From Trichoplax sp. H2 (lineage: Eukaryota; Placozoa; Uniplacotomia; Trichoplacea), in the NCBI GenBank assembly GCA_003344405.1, contig NOWV01000026.1, positions 124,001 to 188,000 of the forward strand: a stretch of 64,000 nt of DNA. The letters run 5' to 3'. How positions within the stretch are numbered: the stretch's first letter is position 1; each line of letters opens with the position of its first letter. The notes under the pieces were generated by a model that was not told the origin of the DNA, made no database searches, and was given only the letters and a program-made list of their open reading frames with translations. Shown here piece by piece: positions 1 to 12,800 of the stretch. The position numbers and the translations under genes were made by a program.

Positions 1-1142
1 CAAGGATAGTTACGATTTTTATAGAATGCACTTATTAAAGGGTGTAATATAAGACATAATTAATGCTTGGTTACGAATATTTTATGTGTATATTGTACCA
101 TATTACAAATGGAATGCGAAGACAAGCGATTGGCTGCCTTGATTACCAGTCCTTAATATCTTTTGTTTTAAAAATTACAAGCGCTATAGTAGGCGTAGCA
201 GTTAAATAATTTTATTAATACAATAATCGTTATAAATCTAGAACCACGTTTGATATTAACGAATCTAAATATGTGCCCGTGTAGCGAAATACTTTAAGAA
301 AGATTTTTACAGAAAGTCATAAATTTAGACTGTTTGAATGGAATTAATTAAAATACCACATAAATGATTTAGTAGATGAATCATAAATTAATAACTGTTG
401 TAACTAACGTCATTGTAAGCCTTTACTTACGGCTAAAAACTGTTTAACTGCTCAATAAAATTTTTTCGTAGTAGCAAATTGTATGAAACCCAACACAAGT
501 GCTATTGAATAGTATTTGAAAATTTTTTAAAAGTTCCGTAAGTTGCAATAGATTATGAAAACTTTGGAATTGTAACTGGTGTATATATAATATATACGAT
601 TTAAAAATCTTTCAATATATATTATATCACGATGGACTTAATGAACATAATATTGGCGATGCAGAATTGTTCTTAGATTCTACTTTATAGTGCTTCATAC
701 GGTATTAAGTGTATTGGTTACTGATGCTGGTTTCATGTAAAATATTTTATATTTCAATATTGTCGTTTATAGTGAATGGGTCTTTTCATATGTTACCTAT
801 CAATTTATTAATGTTAATGTCAGGTGTTATAGTTTTTTGTAGTATCAGCACAGACAAAATCTAAGTGAGGCAAATTTTATACTTTAATTTTAAATTTAAA
901 CCTAGCAATGAATAAGCATTGTAGTATGCTCTCGAACTCTTATGATAGCTAGTATTTACTACATAGCATCCAATATTTCTTATTTTAACTGCTAGAAATA
1001 CTATCAAAATGCACCGTACTATATACAGAATTAAGCTAGAAAGTACTGGAAATATGGAAATTTCTCAATTTGGTGCACAGTATAAAGGGTAAGTATCGTA
1101 TTATTTTTTATGAAATTCTTTTGATTTAATCGTACTTGATTT
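1..1142. other. intergenic, no gene seen
   Basis: AT-rich sequence with no convincing ORF, exon chain or RNA gene. It lies beyond the 3' end of the GPCR gene and may hold its 3' UTR. No TACTG-type repeat cluster is present. Confidence 0.5.
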
Positions 1143-2114
1143 TTATCTTTGACTTTTGTTAAACCGATTTTCTATTAGTAAGATGATTATCGGATTGATG
1201 CATGAACCAAGGGTTGCAAAAATAATAACTGTTAACTTGGACCAATATGGTAATGGAGTAAAGATAGAGTGAATAGTAACCCATAAATAATAAGGAGTTT
1301 TTGTGACGAAATAGGTCAACACTATGATAATTTCAAGTTTAGCAAATTTACGCTGAGGAAGCCATCTTTTGAAGGATCCTAAAATGATAGCCACAGCTGG
1401 TCTAAATCGCATAAACTTGAAGAATATATAAGAGTAGCAAAATATAAAAAAGAGCAACGGAAGTATAAAAAAGAGAGCAATTTGTAGTCCGTAAAATCCT
1501 GTTTTAAGAGATAGAGATGGCCAGGCTTCATCGCAACCGAATTCTGTTACAGTTAAATTATCGTTTAATTTTCGAGCATTAGTTGAAAATACTAAATAGA
1601 TCAAATTGTAGAACATAACCATGATCCAGACCATAATTATCATAACTAAACTCTGAGTCCGGTAGAAGTATTCCCTTTCTTGACTCAAGTCATGAATACG
1701 TCTCGAACTAATTTGATGAAAATATTTACTGCATATGCGATATCGGTTGTAAGTTATAAAAGAAATCGCCAAAATTTCAGTTTGAAGCGAAACATTTAAT
1801 AAATAAGTATTAAATTTACACCCTATACTTCCAGATGTTCCGTAAATACTAATGAAAACTCCAATAGCCGTGTTTACCAAGATTAGCAATAGATCTGATA
1901 TAGTTAAATTAAAATAAAATAAGTCTCTTTTCCAAAATGATTTTTTCTTTAACCAAAAACTTTTGCATACTAAGAAACAACAGAAGGTTCCGTGGAAGAA
2001 AGTAAATGCATATATGAGGCAAAATATCATTATGATCATTGGATTTTTGAATATGCAACCTTCTGCATATGGTAAGGATAATCGACTACAAAATGACTGT
2101 GATATCGAATTCAT
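1143..2114 (-). CDS. rhodopsin-class (class A) G protein-coupled receptor, single exon
   Basis: A 323-residue seven-helix receptor of the plasma membrane, expected to couple an extracellular ligand to G proteins. Seen: TM1 about residues 26-50; TM2 with the sodium-site Asp at 74 (LTISD); Cys99 before TM3, which pairs with the Cys of FGCDEAWP in extracellular loop 2; TM4 with its Trp; TM5 with its Pro; TM6; and TM7. The loop motif C-x-E-x-W-P is typical of peptide receptors, so a peptide ligand is a reasonable inference. The microswitches are degenerate: NRY (123-125) in place of DRY, TKTP in place of CWxP, and NPIII (307-311) in place of NPxxY. N-glycosylation sequons occur, for example NLT and NVS. 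The start is the first ATG after an in-frame TAA. The intact intronless frame argues for a live gene. The subfamily is not recognised. Confidence 0.9.
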   Translation of the reverse strand: MNSISQSFCSRLSLPYAEGCIFKNPMIIMIFCLIYAFTFFHGTFCCFLVCKSFWLKKKSFWKRDLFYFNLTISDLLLILVNTAIGVFISIYGTSGSIGCKFNTYLLNVSLQTEILAISFITYNRYRICSKYFHQISSRRIHDLSQEREYFYRTQSLVMIIMVWIMVMFYNLIYLVFSTNARKLNDNLTVTEFGCDEAWPSLSLKTGFYGLQIALFFILPLLFFIFCYSYIFFKFMRFRPAVAIILGSFKRWLPQRKFAKLEIIIVLTYFVTKTPYYLWVTIHSIFTPLPYWSKLTVIIFATLGSCINPIIILLIENRFNKSQR

Positions 2115-3503
2115 TGTGCATTAAATGATCTGTTAATGGTTACCAAATTCGTTGCTCGCGTGATAAACTATTTTATAAGGCCTCTATAGATAAGCCAAGG
2201 CAATTTTCCTAGTGGATGATTAAAGTTTTAAAAAGAACTGATGTTCGTCGTATTTCATTGATTGAATCCTTGCTCGTTCGAAGACAGCGCTTATTGTGCC
2301 GAAAATCTATTTTAGTATCTTCATTCTATGTTGCAAGGTTGCTAGTAAGAGCTTTATGTAACGTTAAGGATTATTATTAAATCTTAAATATCCATACGGC
2401 AAATTATCTCACTGCAAAGGGATTAATAGCATTTATCAATTGAGTAATAAAACGATACTGCATCGACCTGTTAATTAATGATTAATACCATTGCATATTT
2501 TATGTATTCTCCTTATAAAGATTAGTATATTACTACCCGCTCATTCCGTCGCAATACTTAAATTAATTATTTAATGCCATATGGCTGAATGAGAGATTAA
2601 ATCGTTACTATTTCACAAAGATTATAATTTTTGAAAGAGGATGTATAGTGTTAGTAAGAGGAATAATAGAACTCTGGCCGTACAAATAGGTTGCATTTAG
2701 TTCAGGCGCTGTTGGAGGATTTTTCAGTTTAATATGTAACATTGTAAGGTCGTATACTGTATGGCTACCGATGCAGTTGATACAGTACAAGATTTAGCAA
2801 AGATATCAGATAGAGATCTTTATTAAGGATACAAGGGGATTAGCTTGAGAGCACAATCTTTGGATTTAATGCTACAAATAATTACAATGCTAAACATACT
2901 GTACCTTACAGGACTTTCGTTATGTTATAAATTTGTAAATAATGCTGAATAATCTAACTAATACTAGTTGAAGATATAGTTAGAAAAAAGGGTTACATTG
3001 CAAGAAGACGTTCATTTGGTTTTAATTCCATACATGTTAGTATCTCATATTAAGACATGTTCACTTCAGATATGAGAAGAATAACTTTGGACTATACGAT
3101 GCTTGTATTCATTTCCACAAAATTTGGTTTATCGTGATCACTAAGATAAAGCAATCTAAAAGATCACCATTTCGATTCAAATGGACGCAAAAATCGTGTA
3201 TAGCTAAGTAGTGTAGCCCCAAAATAAGCTTAAGACTAAGATTGTACGCTAGATTGTAAGTGTCTACAGTAATAATTAGAATCATTGGGGAAGATGTTCA
3301 CAGTGAGTATTGTAGTAATTCTGTTGAGATGCTTATGTAGATTAAGATTCTGAGATAATAATAGATTGCGCTAAGTATGTTAGTGCTGTTGGATTTGTAT
3401 TATGGCACTTTAATTGGAAGCACGAACCCTTATGAATTGATAGCGCAATAGTAAATCTACTGTATTGTAGATACAGTATGATCTTACTGTATGACTTAAT
3501 TCA

Positions 3504-3708
3504 TGATCTACAGTACAGTACTGTAGCACAGCGTAGTTACGTACAGTACAGTACTGTACTGTACAGTACTGTACTGTAGCTCAGCGTAGTTACGTACCGT
3601 ACTGTACTGTACTGTACTGTACAGTACAGTCAGTACAGTACAGTACAGTACAGTAAAGTATGGACTACTGGTGCATCTTGTAGTACAGTACAGTACAGTA
3701 CTGTACAA
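3504..3708. repeat. TACTG/CAGTA palindromic repeat cluster
   Basis: Runs of TACTG and its reverse complement CAGTA alternate, switching through GTAC, which makes perfect palindromes such as TACTGTACAGTA. The block contains an internal near-duplicate: a 'tagc-cagcgtagttacgtac' segment occurs at about 3524-3543 and 3576-3595. An ORF across the block is a by-product of the repeat. Confidence 0.85.
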
Positions 3709-4103
3709 GACTATTACAAAGTCACGCGTTTATCACGCGGAATCCTTTCTTTTTAGTAATAATAATAAATAATAATTATGTAATTATTGCATTTATATAT
3801 GAATAAATAAAAAATTTTAAAGATTGTAGATTAGATTTTAATTTTAAATTTAATTTTATATAGCCAGGTTTTTTAAGCATTATCCTCTCATTTGTATTGC
3901 GGTCTAATAAAAGAATCCGCTAATACACTGCTGTGGATTGATATTTTTGTATCACATAAAATCTTGACTTTTTAAGTCAAATTCCCCTGCAAAATGTACT
4001 GTTAGGCATCATAATTCGAGATATAAAACATTATAGTAAATTGTAACAGAAAAAATCCCACCCTCTAATAAAACTGTTATTGTTCAAGGGCTGTAAGTGT
4101 AAG

Positions 4104-4160
4104 TACCGTACAGTGTACAGTACAGTACTGGTACTGCGCTGTACTGTACTGTACTGTACT
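4104..4160. repeat. TACTG/CAGTA repeat cluster upstream of peptide transporter
   Basis: A short cluster of the same palindromic pentanucleotide repeat, ending about 170 bases before the SLC15-type start codon at 4328. Confidence 0.8.
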
Positions 4161-4327
4161 ATCCACGCAATTCACTGCTGTACGCGCTATGCGTCATCTG
4201 AATATCTACGGTACTATACGTACACATGAGTCAATGACCATCACCTTACTTTCATACTATCACCAGAATTAGTCATTAAATTACAGTAGCGGTTGAAGAC
4301 TTGCTATCGCTGTCAAGGCAACAAGAA

Positions 4328-7300
4328 ATGTCGGAAGAAACTGTGACCGAGCAAACGCATCTCTTAAAAGATGGTGCGATACCGTACTCTGATGAGAATA
4401 AGAACAGCATCAGTGACAACGACTTTACTACTCGTTCTAGTAGCAACAATACTGTTCCGTTCAGGATCAAAGTTATCGTTTTATGCATTTTGTTAACGGA
4501 ATTATGTGAACGGCTGACCTATTATAGCGTTTCTGCTAATCTCGTACTTTTTGCAAATACCCACCTTGGTTTTACTAATCCTGAGGCTGCCTCCATAAAT
4601 TTTATCTTCACTGGTACAGGCTATGCCATACCTATAATTAGCGGATACATCGCAGATTCCTTTATTGGGCAATATAATACTATTTTCGGCAGCAGTTTAA
4701 TTTATATTGTTGGTTCTGTGGCACTGGTGTTAGTTGCAGCCCCGTATGATTTACCGTTTTCCACTAGTGCTCAATCAGCTTTTTATATAGGCGGTCTCGC
4801 ATTTATTGCAATTGGCACTGGAGGTACGATTCTGTTTGTATCATACTTATATTGCATTACTTAGCACGATAATGCCGATATGTTAAATGGTGCTGTTAAC
4901 AGACTTAATTAATTTTACACAAGTATCGCATGAGGTGCTTTAACTAGCTATCAGACAATTACAGTACATTGTCATTCTTTATCAAGAATAAATTGTTATT
5001 AACAACTGTATTAGAAAGATACAGATTAATTTTCGACCTTAGGTCATACTGTACAATGCCAAATTGAAACTGTTTTAAATGTGAAAGTTAATTATATCAT
5101 TGTAATTATGTATCATACACAGCACAGCATATGACATCATTTGGTAACATTTTTAAGGCCTATTTATTAACTATAAGTGAAGATGCTGCACTACGTTAAT
5201 TTTACCAGTGTCTGGAAGGTGATATTTCCCCGATATCATTACCTGGATTTGCAAGAATTGTTTTTGCGCTATTATTATTAAAACTATAGATTGCATAGTA
5301 GTATCCTACGGGTAGAGGATTATTACAGTTATCTGCACGGTTTTTAAAGTCATACAACGTATGAATATCTAGAACTTACGTAAGATACAACCATGACTAG
5401 CTTTGCTAAGCAACATTAGATAGAATTTTTAAAATGGGTGATTATTGAATCTTGCGAATATGACTGTAAACGTTATATTTAAACAATGTTATATCCTATT
5501 CAAAAACACTAAAAGTTATCGGTTTTTATGTGCTTACAGGAATCAAATCTAATGTTTCTCCTTTTGGTGCCGATCAATTGAAAGATTCTGGTCCTCTTCT
5601 TATTCAGCGTTTTTTTTCGTGGTTCTACTTCTTTATTAACGTAGGATCGTTGGTATCGTTTACTGCTGTCGCTTACATTCAGCAGAATGTCAGCTTCTTT
5701 TATGGATATATGATCCCTGCTATTTCTATGGCATTAGCTATCATAATATTTATTTCTGCCCGAAGTTATTATGTAGTACGCTCTCCGAGTATGTGTTCAA
5801 AAAATTAGTATCTGGTAGTAGTAGATCAACTTCATGAAAGTACTCTTTTATTTGTTGCATTGCACAGTACAATAATCATACACATGTAACTGTAGCACAG
5901 TGTAATAAATTTTGGACCTTGATTCAATATTGAATGTTGTGGTATAGACACATTGAAGTCAAATATTCTTAAACTAAATTTTTAGAGGGATCATTGTTGA
6001 TTGACGCCGTTCGTATGATGTGGCAAGGTCTCAGGGTTAAACTATGCTGTAGAGATGCTGGAGCTAGGAACGGGAGGATTACTAGCATTTTCGATTATGC
6101 AAAACAAGAAAACGGTGGAAGTTTCGAATCTAGTCAAGTTGAGAAGATAAAGCCCTTGGGACGTGTGATTCCTGTATTTATTTTAATCATTCTATACTGG
6201 ACGGTTTATTTTCAGGTAAGAATGATGATATTAATAATGAAACAGTCAATTGTTAAATTTTCTTAGATCTTGTGACTTTCATGAGATAATGGGTCTCAAA
6301 AACATTGCTTACTGTTACTGCCCTATGAAACTTAAAATATTGTAAGAAATTTTCGCATGTACTTTGGATGCTAATAGGCGTTACGTTATTTAGATAAATA
6401 TTGATATAATTGGATGCAATTTAGATACTAGAAGAATATATAGTTCGAATTATACAATCTGTTGAGATCAAAGTTTATAATGCGTTGTTGCATGGCATAA
6501 CTGTAAAATTCCTAATTCAGATGCAGACAACATGGTTTATACAAGGGGAATCCATGAACCTAAAACTGGGAAGTTTTAAGTTGCCTGCAGCAGCGTTATC
6601 TTCATTTGATACTGTCTCCGTCCTTGTCTTTATACCTATAATAAACTATGGTGTATATCCGCTCTATAAAAAAATCTTTGGTAGGTCACTTACCCAACTT
6701 CAAAGAATAGGTGAGATTTTGTCTAGTAAAAGTATGTGTACTTGAATTATTTGTCTACAAAGAGAGTTTATTAATATTTAATTAATATGCAAAAATTATG
6801 AATGTAATATTTAGGTATTGGAATGATATTTGCCTCACTAGCAATGTTAGCTGCTGGTATTTTAGAAGGATATAGATTAATAGATGTGCATGAAAATCCA
6901 TTACCCCAAGTTGTTGCTGGATCAACATTTAACGCATCTGGAAACATTAGTGTTTTGGCACAGATACCTCAGTTCGCTTTAATTGGACTTAGCGAAGTTT
7001 TTACGAGCATCACTGGTACTGCTAAATCTCACTATGTAACTGTTTCATAAATAAATTGTAAAAAAAATTCGTAAATTCATATGCCTTGCATTGTTGTTTC
7101 GTAAATTTTGAAAAAGGGTTGGAGTATGCATATTCGGAGGCTCCAGAAGAGCTTAAAGGATTGATCATGGGATTATATTTACTTACATCTGGGCTTGGAA
7201 GCTATCTTGGATCACTGATAATAGTCATTGTAAATGCTGCATCTCGTAACCCGAAAGTTCGAAATTCGGAGTGGATTCCAAAGGATATAAACAATGGACA

Positions 7301-7592
7301 TCTCGATTATTACTGTTACTTTTTGGCAGGTATGAACATATGCATAGCATAGCCGATTATGGCTATCGAATCTAGTATCGCACAGAAAAGAATTACTAAT
7401 TTATTGCGTTTCTCTTTTACCTATGCAGTTTTTATGGCTGCAAATTTTATTATCTATGTTCTCATGACAACATTCTGGTATAAAGGAGAGGGTACTGAAA
7501 GTGAAGATAATGTGAGAATCGTAACATCAGCGCATGAGCCGACAGCTCCTGATTTAGTTCATACTCATTCAAAAAATAATTATGATGTATAA
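4328..7592 (+). CDS. SLC15A4: SLC15/POT-family proton-coupled oligopeptide (or peptide/histidine) transporter
   Basis: Twelve-helix major-facilitator protein that imports di/tripeptides, or histidine in the PHT branch, with protons. Exons: 4328-4823, 5540-5788, 5986-6215, 6521-6710, 6815-7015, 7117-7329, 7429-7592. All phases agree and give 580 residues, the size of PHT1 (SLC15A4) rather than the longer PEPT1. Seen: the N-terminal POT motif as ELCERLTYY (normally ExxERFxYY, here Leu for Phe); the PTR2 signature GTGGIKSNVSPFGADQ, rebuilt exactly across intron 1; HLDYY before the last helices. The N-terminal acidic stretch with a THLL motif could be a dileucine lysosomal sorting signal (inference). 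The ATG at 4328 is preferred to the non-ATG extension 5' of it. The short loop between helices 9 and 10 also favours the PHT type. The choice of SLC15A4 over SLC15A3 or a basal PHT is uncertain. Confidence 0.9.
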
Positions 7593-8429
7593 CGGGTTAA
7601 ATGCATATTTTTGTAGTTCTTTAGCTTACTATTTTAAATTAGAAACAAATCTAGCTATAATTGCAAAGTAATATTTCGTAAATAAGTAATAAATGCGAGA
7701 GTATCATACAAAACTAATGATATTATGTTTTGCACATTATTGGCATTTATCACTGTATAAAGGCTCGAAATTGTTTTCCACATTTATGATTTTACGAAAT
7801 GTTATAACTAGTATATTTTTAAACGATAGATCATAAATAATAATTAGTGTAAGTCAGTGTACTCATGCAGATATATGCATTAAATTGTGAAAGTATTGAT
7901 ATTCTTAAGAATGGTAATGTTTAAAATTGTAAATTTTGATCCTTAAGAATCATAGATATTTCTAATTGAAACCCTGAATTTTGTATAATTCTTTAATAAG
8001 AGTATAGAAGCCTACGAAATCAGATTTATTTTTTAATTACAGAAACTACGATTAGGATGCATATGTTACATATAAATTTATATTGCACTCCTATGATAAA
8101 TTTTTCAAAATCAATTGGATGATAACAACTTATCTATCTACTAAATTATAATATAACAAAATTTTTTATCGTACTTTATATACAGTATATGAGTATATAT
8201 ATAATGACAACTAAAAGGTGGGCGACTATCTTGATGTTAGCGAGTATTTTTTTGTTCAATTTCTGTATTTTATTTTAATCTTAAGTTCTCAATATACAAG
8301 GTTTTATTGCTGTGAATAAGTAGCTGTAATGCTGTATTATGCTTGAGAGTTTTATAAATCTACCCACTGTCACAAAATTATTAATGGAGCAAAAACTACG
8401 ATGAAAAAGGTCTTAGATTTTCTAATTTA
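7593..8429. other. 3' UTR / intergenic
   Basis: Strongly AT-rich sequence between the convergent 3' ends of the transporter and the small unknown gene. Nothing else is seen. Confidence 0.5.
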
Positions 8430-9299
8430 TCAAAAATCATATAACTTTTTCATACTCATTAGTACCTGTTTTAAGATTCTCTCGTTACGTAAAGTGCGTT
8501 GACTAAAACAGATTCTCTTCAAAATATACACATAATTCCTGATTAAGAAATTTGGTGTTGGTAATTCTGACATCAAGCGATCGAAATGACGTGACCTTAA
8601 GCTATGTAATAGTATTTTAAATTCAGCTTCAAATCCTAGAACTTTACCGCCTGTCAGCACAACACCAGTAGATAGGATCTACATCTTAACAGTTAATAGC
8701 TATACCAAACAAATTCTTTTTAATGGATAAAAATTAACAAATAGCAAGACTTGATTGAGTTGTGTCCATTATACGTATATTTGCAACGCGCGTATATGTA
8801 GTGTGACTATAAACTGAAAGTCTAATGTATTCACTCGCAGTTAAATATTTTTCTTTCAGTAAAATCGTAGTAGTGATTCCTAAAAAATTGGGTAATTTTA
8901 TCTGAGATGTTTTGGCATCTACAATAATTTAGTTCGAGCTATTTGTCAATATGTATGTTTGTTGCTATGTAGTCCAATGGCACAGTAATTATAAATGAAA
9001 GTTGTTACAACTTGCGTAATAAATTTCCGTTACTATGTCGAGTGGTAGATTGAAGAAAGTGTTAGTTTAGGATTTAAACGTTAATTATTGCATGTATTTA
9101 AACTAAGTATAGTTAGGAGCAGGATAACAAAAAGCGTTGTAGGCAGAATGAATGATAAGTAACATAATAAATGAAGCAGATAGCCAAATTGACATTAAAG
9201 GGATTTATTACAAAGCTAAACGACTATTTTACAAGCATGCAGCGTCAGTTTTCACTCGTACTTACCAACAAATTCTATTATATTTGATACATCGCTCAT
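8430..9299 (-). CDS. small two-exon protein of unknown function (84 aa)
   Basis: Not recognised. Exon 1 is 9266-9299 (ATG at 9297-9299, starts MSDVSNIIEFV, donor gtaagt). Exon 2 is 8430-8650, after the acceptor ttgtgctgacag. Phases match (G|GC) and the joined frame reads 84 residues to a TGA. The product begins acidic/hydrophobic and then becomes helical and basic, with LLHSLRSRHFDRLMSEL in the middle and a Lys/Leu-rich tail. No signal peptide or membrane helix is seen. Reading exon 2 further upstream gives an apparent GVVLTGG motif, but that part would be intronic in this model. It could be a fast-evolving small nuclear or complex subunit. The main doubt is whether it is a gene at all. Confidence 0.4.
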
Positions 9300-9838
9300 A
9301 GTCGTATAGAGATTCTAATTTTAGACATTATCACATTTCTTCTAGTGCTAGTAAAACTGTTAGAAAAATAAAATGCTCGAATGATATTATTAATGGTCTT
9401 TATTAACTCATGTATTTATCACAGTAAATAATATTAACAGTTAACAGATAGAAAAATAGCTACGTTAATTGACCGATTTAGAAAATTCTCGAAAATTAAA
9501 ATTATTGCGTGTTATGGCCGCGAGGATGCTGTAACGATCTCTTAAAGGAAGTACTGACAGAGAATAAAAAATTGGCCTCATCCTTGAAAGAAAATGATCA
9601 ATATATTGCACTAAAGAACGAATTGTATCGAGCTTACAGGAATTTTTTGAGAGGCGGCAAGATTTAAGTTTCAATAGCTATTTCTATGGTTGATTTAATT
9701 AAGTATCTTGAAGTAATTAGCATTTAATTTTATTGCTCATAATCTATTAAGATGGATTCATGAAGTATGACATGGGTCCAGAATTTTTGCATTCTCTGAA
9801 CTTGTAAACATGCTTCACCAAATATAGCTTTCATACAT

Positions 9839-12800
9839 TTACACCTTTACACTGTCTGATTCTTCGATAGTACCGTAAGTTTGAGGGGTGCCAAAAATAG
9901 GAGATTGTTCAGTTCTATTAAGGCAGACCTTAAATTCAAATTTACAACTTTTAAACTCCTTGTAGAAGCTTGTGATAAAAAGCAAGAAGGTTAAAGCAAC
10001 TATCCATTCGCTTATAGTGCTGCATATATGGTTTACATAACCCTAGAAATATAATAACAATCATAGCAGTTTTAATTAATATACATTTGGATAGCAATTG
10101 AATAGCCAGAAAATGGCTTATATACTAGGATTAATTGGCATTTATACTTGCAATATCGTTTACTACAAAATTATAGTAGTATTTTAGCCTTTCGCATTTA
10201 AAATTAGTACTGTACATGTAATTACATCAACTGAGATATACAGCAACTACGACTATAATCCTTCTGGGATTAATAGTACACGCTATATCACCATACAATT
10301 GTAATAAATATAAAATATAAGTTATGTAACTCTTATTTAATTATTGAAATATTGATTTACGAAAGTAGCACTCACATACATTTAAATATCACTACGATAG
10401 TTTGAGGTGTTCTATTCTGTGTTTATAAATTACATTAGTGCGATATATTAACGCCAGTACAGTAGAATAATATCATGCACTTATGACAATGTCTACTATT
10501 TAACGACTTTAATGTAGCAAATAGAATCATAAATTTTCCTTACATCATCTCCTGGTACCCAATGCAAGTGGTTCACACCATCTGCAAATATATACGATGT
10601 TGCATAGTTTGCTAGCACTGTGGTGTGTGTTAAGGGATATAAGTATTCCTACGTATTGCAAGTAATAGTAATAGATACAGGCTAAAAATAACTAATGTAC
10701 GTAACATCTAAACTACTGTGCAATCATATTATTTCTAAAAAGATTCGAGGATAATTAGGATACTATAAATAAACGCAATTAGGGCAACGATTCCACAAAA
10801 AAAACGAAGTACGACCATTTTGCCGTTGTTGAAATTTTCTGATAATTTGCTCGTTAAATATGTTTGCATGAAAATATAAACAGTACCACCTCCGAAAGCT
10901 AACGCTGCACCTGTAAAATGCACTTGATATACTGCAGTTTCCTATCGTAAAATAGTAGTTAAATTAAAGAAACAGCAGTTTGCAAGCTTTCAGGTGGAAT
11001 AGGTAAAATTTAGTAAACATGTATTAACAACTTGTCGTGCTTGCTTATCTCTGGCTACCTGAAAAGCAGAGACCATTACCATTCCGATACTTGCCAGGAG
11101 ACCTACTAAGAATGCTAAGTCATTAACGACTTTACAGCATCCATCTCCTTTTAATGTAAGATGAACTTGTTTAAATCGAACATAAAAAACAGCTGCAGCT
11201 ATATATTAGCCAAAAAAAATGTAATTAGTACCATGCATATAACTCAAATGTTTTATTACGATATACCCATAAAGCCAGTCCAAGCTAGAAAGAAGCCGAA
11301 TACGCAGCTTTCTGGTCTTGTCGTTCCAGTGTCACTGACGTGAATACAAGACATAATAAAATATTGTAAAATGTTTATGGAAGAAAATCTTTATCACATA
11401 AAGCCTATTATAACCTTCACCTGATATAAGGCCAAAACGGATATACATGCCCAAGAGCAATGGCAACGATGTAACTGCAGAAAAAAATAATACCGCGTTA
11501 TAAAATGAAGGCATTTGATAATTAATTCAAGGCAGTTTTTAAGTGCATAATTGTAATTAATCTATGCAAAGCATAAATGGTATTGGACCCTGCCAGTTTA
11601 TGAAAAGCTCATAGAATACATAGCTGAAATTATCGTACTGAAGCATTATTATATACTACTAAACACTTCTATATGAAAAATTTTGGAAATTAATTTCGCA
11701 ACATTTAATTGTAACTGTAAAGCGTAAATGCAAGTGAAATAAATAAAATCTTTAATGCGTTCTGAGTATTTCGGTCTTCGGTACATGCGTGATTTTTTGG
11801 CAGGTACGGGTATCACTATAGTTACAGTACTGTATTAGGTTGCTATATCTAAGATAATTATTAGCCAGCGTCCTGTTTACTGTACTTCTATAACTGATCA
11901 AATCGGTGCAGTACAGTTACTACTGTAGTTCATAATTTAATAAGTTACACTACGCGTATATAGTATTTAGTATAGATGAAAATAGAATTTGGCATTTCTT
12001 TACAGCCACTATTCATTGCAGGTATCTCATTTTAAGGGCATCAAAGACATCGATCTGAGGCGATATCATTACTTTGAATATAATTTATGCTACAGTCTCA
12101 TACCGTTTAAGCTAATGCGATAGAATTTGCAAAACTATTTACAGCACACATACAATGTACGGTAAAAATAAAATATGTACATGACTGTACGTTTTGTGGT
12201 TATGAGCAAAATAATTTACTGAGATATACGCGTATTAACCCATCNNNNNNNNNNNNNNNNNNNNTAAAATATTGTAAAATGTTTATGGAAGAAAATCTCT
12301 ATCACATAAAGCCTATTATAACCTTCACCTGATATAAGGCCAAAACGGATATACATGCCCAAGAGCAATGGCAACGATGTAACTACAGAAAAAAATAATA
12401 CCGCGTTATAAAATGAAGGCATTTGATAATTCAAGGCAGTTTTTAAGTGCATAATTGTAATTAATCTATGCAAAGCATAAATGGTATTGGACCCTGCCAG
12501 TTTATAAAAAGCTCATACTGTACTTCTATAGCTGATCAAATCGGTGCAGTACAGTTACTACTGTAGTTCATAATTTAATAAGTTACACTACGCGTATATA
12601 GTATTTAGTATAGATGAAAATAGAATTTGGCATTTCTTTACAGCCACTATTCATTGCAGGTATGTCATTTTAAGGGCATCAAAGACATCGATCTGAGGCG
12701 ATATCATTACTTTGAATATAATTTATGCTACAGTCTCATACCGTTTAAGCTAATGCGATAGAATTTGCAAAACTATTTACAGCACACATACAATGTACGG

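Larger units (their letters stand above)
2115..4327. other. intergenic between divergent GPCR and peptide transporter genes
   Basis: About 2.2 kb of AT-rich sequence between two start codons pointing away from each other, so it must contain both promoters. No coding exon is recognised. The only structured parts are two TACTG/CAGTA repeat clusters (3504-3708 and 4104-4160), listed separately. The second ends about 170 bases before the transporter start. Confidence 0.5.

Noticed and set aside
3504-3708. Repeat clusters considered as CRISPR-like or satellite arrays
   Set aside because: Units are 5 bases with no spacers, and the DNA is eukaryotic. They are microsatellite-like, not CRISPR.
8640-8690. 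GVVLTGGK read as an actin-related protein motif
   Set aside because: No following W-x-GG actin signature. In the preferred model most of this stretch is intron.
9465-9674. 69-codon minus-strand ORF with RPIFYSLSVLPLRDRYS
   Set aside because: It lies downstream of the DRAM-like stop, has no partner exons or recognisable family, and its start is a non-ATG codon.
11332-11514. 60-codon minus-strand ORF starting MPSFYNAV, and its copy at 12216-12473
   Set aside because: It overlaps DRAM-like exon 2 in the wrong frame. The true frame reads YIVAIALGH...PYIS and joins the flanking exons in phase; the apparent ATG lies in the intron before a polypyrimidine tract and ctgcag acceptor.
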